A stretch of 8,422 nucleotides of DNA, from the NCBI GenBank assembly GCA_017429465.1, contig JAFROU010000067.1, positions 1 to 8,422 on the forward strand, given 5' to 3'. Position numbers and translations under genes: made by a program. Below are positions 6,698 to 8,422 of this stretch, piece by piece; position 1 is the stretch's first letter, and the number at the start of each line of letters is the position of its first letter. The notes beneath the pieces were generated by a model that saw only the letters and a program-made list of their open reading frames with translations, searched no databases and had not been told where the DNA came from. Source of the DNA: Candidatus Saccharimonadota bacterium (GTDB lineage Bacteria > Patescibacteria > Saccharimonadia > Saccharimonadales > Nanosyncoccaceae).

Positions 6698-7861
6698 AAA
6701 CTCAGAATAACTGCCAAGCGTGACGTTAATGGCCATTTCTTTGCCGTTTCGAAGAATTCCTAATTGGACTGTGTCGCCTGGCATGTATTCGCCAACTAAG
6801 GAAGTGACGGAGCCGGCAGCGCCGATCTTGGTACCATTAATGCTCAAGATGATATCTTTTTCTTTGATTCCGGCTTTGTCGGCTGGACCGCCGCTAATCA
6901 CAGCAGAATACTTATTTTGAGAGTAGACGTAGGCGCCGGTACTTACTGGCAGTTCCATTTCTTTGGCGATGTCGGCAGTGATGCCAGTGTAATAAATACC
7001 AATGTAGGCGCGGTCGGCTTTGCCGTTTCTTGTAATGTAATTTAACATGCCTTTGACACTGGAGATTGGAATGGCAAAACCGATGTTTTCAGCGTCGGAC
7101 GAGGTGGCGGTGTTGATACCAATGACTTGTCCAGCAGCGTTAACGAGTGGGCCACCAGAGTTGCCGGCGTTGATAGCAGCATCAGTTTGAATCATGTCGG
7201 TTAATTGTTCTGTTTGGTAATAACCATCCGAAGCTACAATTGAACGTCCGGTGCCAGAGATAATACCGGAAGCTACGGAATTTTGGTATTGCCCAAGTGC
7301 GTTGCCGATTGTGATTACCTGCTGACCGTTAGTAATAGTCTTAGAGTCGCCTAGGGTGACGGTTGGTAGTTCAGACACACCATTGATTTTTAGAAAAGCA
7401 ACGTCGTTTAATGGATCAACACCAACAATAGTGACGTCGTTATAGACTGTACCATCATCAAGAATTACTTTGACTTTATTAGCACCACTAACAACGTGTT
7501 TATTAGTGAGTACATAGCCGTCAGCAGTTACAATCATGCCGGTGCCGGCAGCGGTGGAAGTGGAATCTTGTCCCCAGAAGCTAGTGGTACGGGTTTCGGT
7601 CGTAATCGAGACGACGGCCGGGCTAACTTTATTGGCGATGTCGGAAATTGAGCCTTCAACAAAATTAGCGGAATTGCCATCTACACCAGAACCAGAGTTA
7701 AAGGTAATTGGTGTATCGCCATTAAAGTAATCGACGACGACGAAACCAAGGCTAGTAGCGGATAGCACTAATGCGGCGGCGGCGAGATAAATGGCAATGT
7801 TTTTATTTGGTGATTTTTTTTCGGCTGTAACAATTTCAGCCTCTACGACTTTTTTGTCCAT
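6680..7861 (-). CDS. htrA: Membrane-anchored HtrA/Deg-type serine protease with one PDZ domain
   Basis: A 393-residue protein from the preferred start (MDKKVVEAE). A short cytoplasmic tail is followed by one transmembrane anchor at about 21-44 (NIAIYLAAAALVLSATSLGF), so the protease should face outward. The trypsin-like domain (about 70-275) has the full triad: His122 in LTNKHVV, Asp153 in DPLNDVAFLKI and Ser235 in GNSGGPL. A single PDZ domain (about 286-384) begins AYIGIYY and includes GPADKAGIKEKDIILSING. The layout resembles DegS and HtrA-like envelope proteases that degrade damaged exported proteins. AGGAG lies 4 nt before this ATG. In-frame ATGs further upstream (7879, 7909) would overlap the preceding gene and lack this site. 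It follows the membrane protein gene by 10 nt (one operon) and overlaps prmC tail to tail. Confidence 0.96.
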   Translation of the reverse strand: MDKKVVEAEIVTAEKKSPNKNIAIYLAAAALVLSATSLGFVVVDYFNGDTPITFNSGSGVDGNSANFVEGSISDIANKVSPAVVSITTETRTTSFWGQDSTSTAAGTGMIVTADGYVLTNKHVVSGANKVKVILDDGTVYNDVTIVGVDPLNDVAFLKINGVSELPTVTLGDSKTITNGQQVITIGNALGQYQNSVASGIISGTGRSIVASDGYYQTEQLTDMIQTDAAINAGNSGGPLVNAAGQVIGINTATSSDAENIGFAIPISSVKGMLNYITRNGKADRAYIGIYYTGITADIAKEMELPVSTGAYVYSQNKYSAVISGGPADKAGIKEKDIILSINGTKIGAAGSVTSLVGEYMPGDTVQLGILRNGKEMAINVTLGSYSEFSADKS

Positions 7862-7865
7862 GATG

Positions 7866-7870
7866 CTCCT
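7866..7870 (-). promoter_or_regulatory. Shine-Dalgarno site choosing the htrA start
   Basis: The minus strand reads AGGAG here, 4 nt before the ATG at 7861 and in the 10-nt gap after the stop of the upstream membrane gene. It supports the 393-residue product over longer versions. Confidence 0.75.
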
Positions 7871-7871
7871 T

Positions 7872-8422
7872 TTAGACATTAAATATCGGTTGACTAAATC
7901 CAAAGACAAGGATTGCTACGATTAGTAAACTAAAGATAGTAGGCAAGGCGATGTCGGCTAGTTTTAATTTACCGTCATGAATAACGATTGATTGATAGAC
8001 GCGATGGAAGGCAAAAGCCAGTAAGGATAGAATGATAGCAAGCTGCGGAATGCGAATGCCGGTTGTACCAAAGGTATAAACAATCATCCATGAGTGACAT
8101 AGCCAAGTGATTTCGGAAAAAACGAGGCCACATACCAGGGCGTTAAGGCCACCATCACCTTCTTCTTCATTTTGAATTAGGACATGACGGCTGGCGCCAT
8201 AGCCAACGATGAAACTAAGTGCGACAGATAGTAGCGAGCTAGTGCTTGCACACATAATAGAGACGGTTGAACTACCAAGAAAGATTGCAATTAAGGCTTG
8301 AACTAAAGTAGCGCCTTCAGAAGATAATGGCTTAACGATGATGAGCCAAGCCACATAGATGGCTGACAGGATAAAATGAATTAGGAGCAGCGTATTGCCG
8401 GAATAATAAGCTAATAGTACGA
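7872..8422 (-). CDS. Multi-pass membrane protein of unknown function, start beyond right edge
   Basis: The reading frame is open from its TAA stop (7872-7874) to the right window edge, at least 182 residues. The GTG at 8352-8354 is not a convincing start: the 22 codons before it are open and continue a hydrophobic helix (TLLLIHFILSAIYVAWLII). Counting from the edge, about six membrane helices appear: 10-28, 37-52, 55-72, 93-117, 125-145 and 153-175. A conserved-looking charged loop, QNEEEGDGG (83-91), lies between helices 3 and 4. I recall similar proteins of unknown function in Patescibacteria, but I cannot name a family. It ends 10 nt before htrA, so the two are probably cotranscribed. It may work with the protease at the membrane; that is inference from position alone. 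Confidence 0.85.
   Translation of the reverse strand, partial: VLLAYYSGNTLLLIHFILSAIYVAWLIIVKPLSSEGATLVQALIAIFLGSSTVSIMCASTSSLLSVALSFIVGYGASRHVLIQNEEEGDGGLNALVCGLVFSEITWLCHSWMIVYTFGTTGIRIPQLAIILSLLAFAFHRVYQSIVIHDGKLKLADIALPTIFSLLIVAILVFGFSQPIFNV

Noticed and set aside
5559..7730. Open frames opposite prfA, prmC and htrA (5559-5756, 6133-6348, 6720-6920, 7536-7730)
   Set aside because: They are shadows of conserved coding sequence on the other strand.
7862..7909. Longer htrA starting at 7909 or 7879
   Set aside because: Both starts lie inside or across the end of the upstream gene, add residues unlike the family, and lack a ribosome site. The ATG at 7861 has AGGAG and gives a normal N-terminal anchor.
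1..8422. CRISPR array, insertion sequence or direct repeats
   Set aside because: No spaced repeats, transposase or terminal inverted repeats were seen on reading both strands.

Overview
The window looks like bacterial chromosome from a small-genome member of the Candidate Phyla Radiation, most likely Candidatus Saccharibacteria (TM7). That guess rests on the protein style of RF1, PrmC and the anchored HtrA, the moderately AT-rich composition and the very tight packing. It is inference from family resemblance; no rRNA or other marker is present to prove it. TGA ends prmC as a normal stop, so the UGA=Gly code of Gracilibacteria and Absconditabacteria is not in use.

Left part (1-4852, all on the minus strand): a leftward series starts at a tRNA-Val(CAC) gene and runs through four protein genes with gaps of only 12 to 50 nt. 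They are a GIY-YIG endonuclease (3789-4763), a Sel1-repeat protein (2428-3738), a 781-residue protein of unknown function ending in a DUF1810 domain (68-2413), and the first 17 codons of a further gene that leaves the window at base 1. This is the accessory part: it is visibly AT-richer than the right part, holds no housekeeping proteins, and abuts a tRNA 3' end, which is a classic integration point. No integrase is visible.

Centre (4853-4875): a 23-bp gap holds a near-perfect palindrome that reads as an extended -10 element on both strands. It can fire the tRNA/accessory series leftward and prfA rightward. The rightward transcript would begin at or within about two bases of the prfA ATG, so it would be leaderless.

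Right part (4876-8422): prfA (RF1) and prmC overlap by 32 nt. PrmC methylates the GGQ glutamine of RF1, so this is a functional pair. Convergent to them runs a minus-strand pair: a multi-pass membrane protein entering from beyond the right edge, then a membrane-anchored HtrA-type serine protease. prmC and htrA overlap tail to tail by 18 nt. A strong intrinsic terminator for the htrA transcript lies inside the prmC coding sequence.

The best candidate for something undescribed is the tRNA-linked cassette (GIY-YIG nuclease, Sel1 protein, DUF1810 fusion, further gene). A defence or mobile-element role is plausible but unproven.
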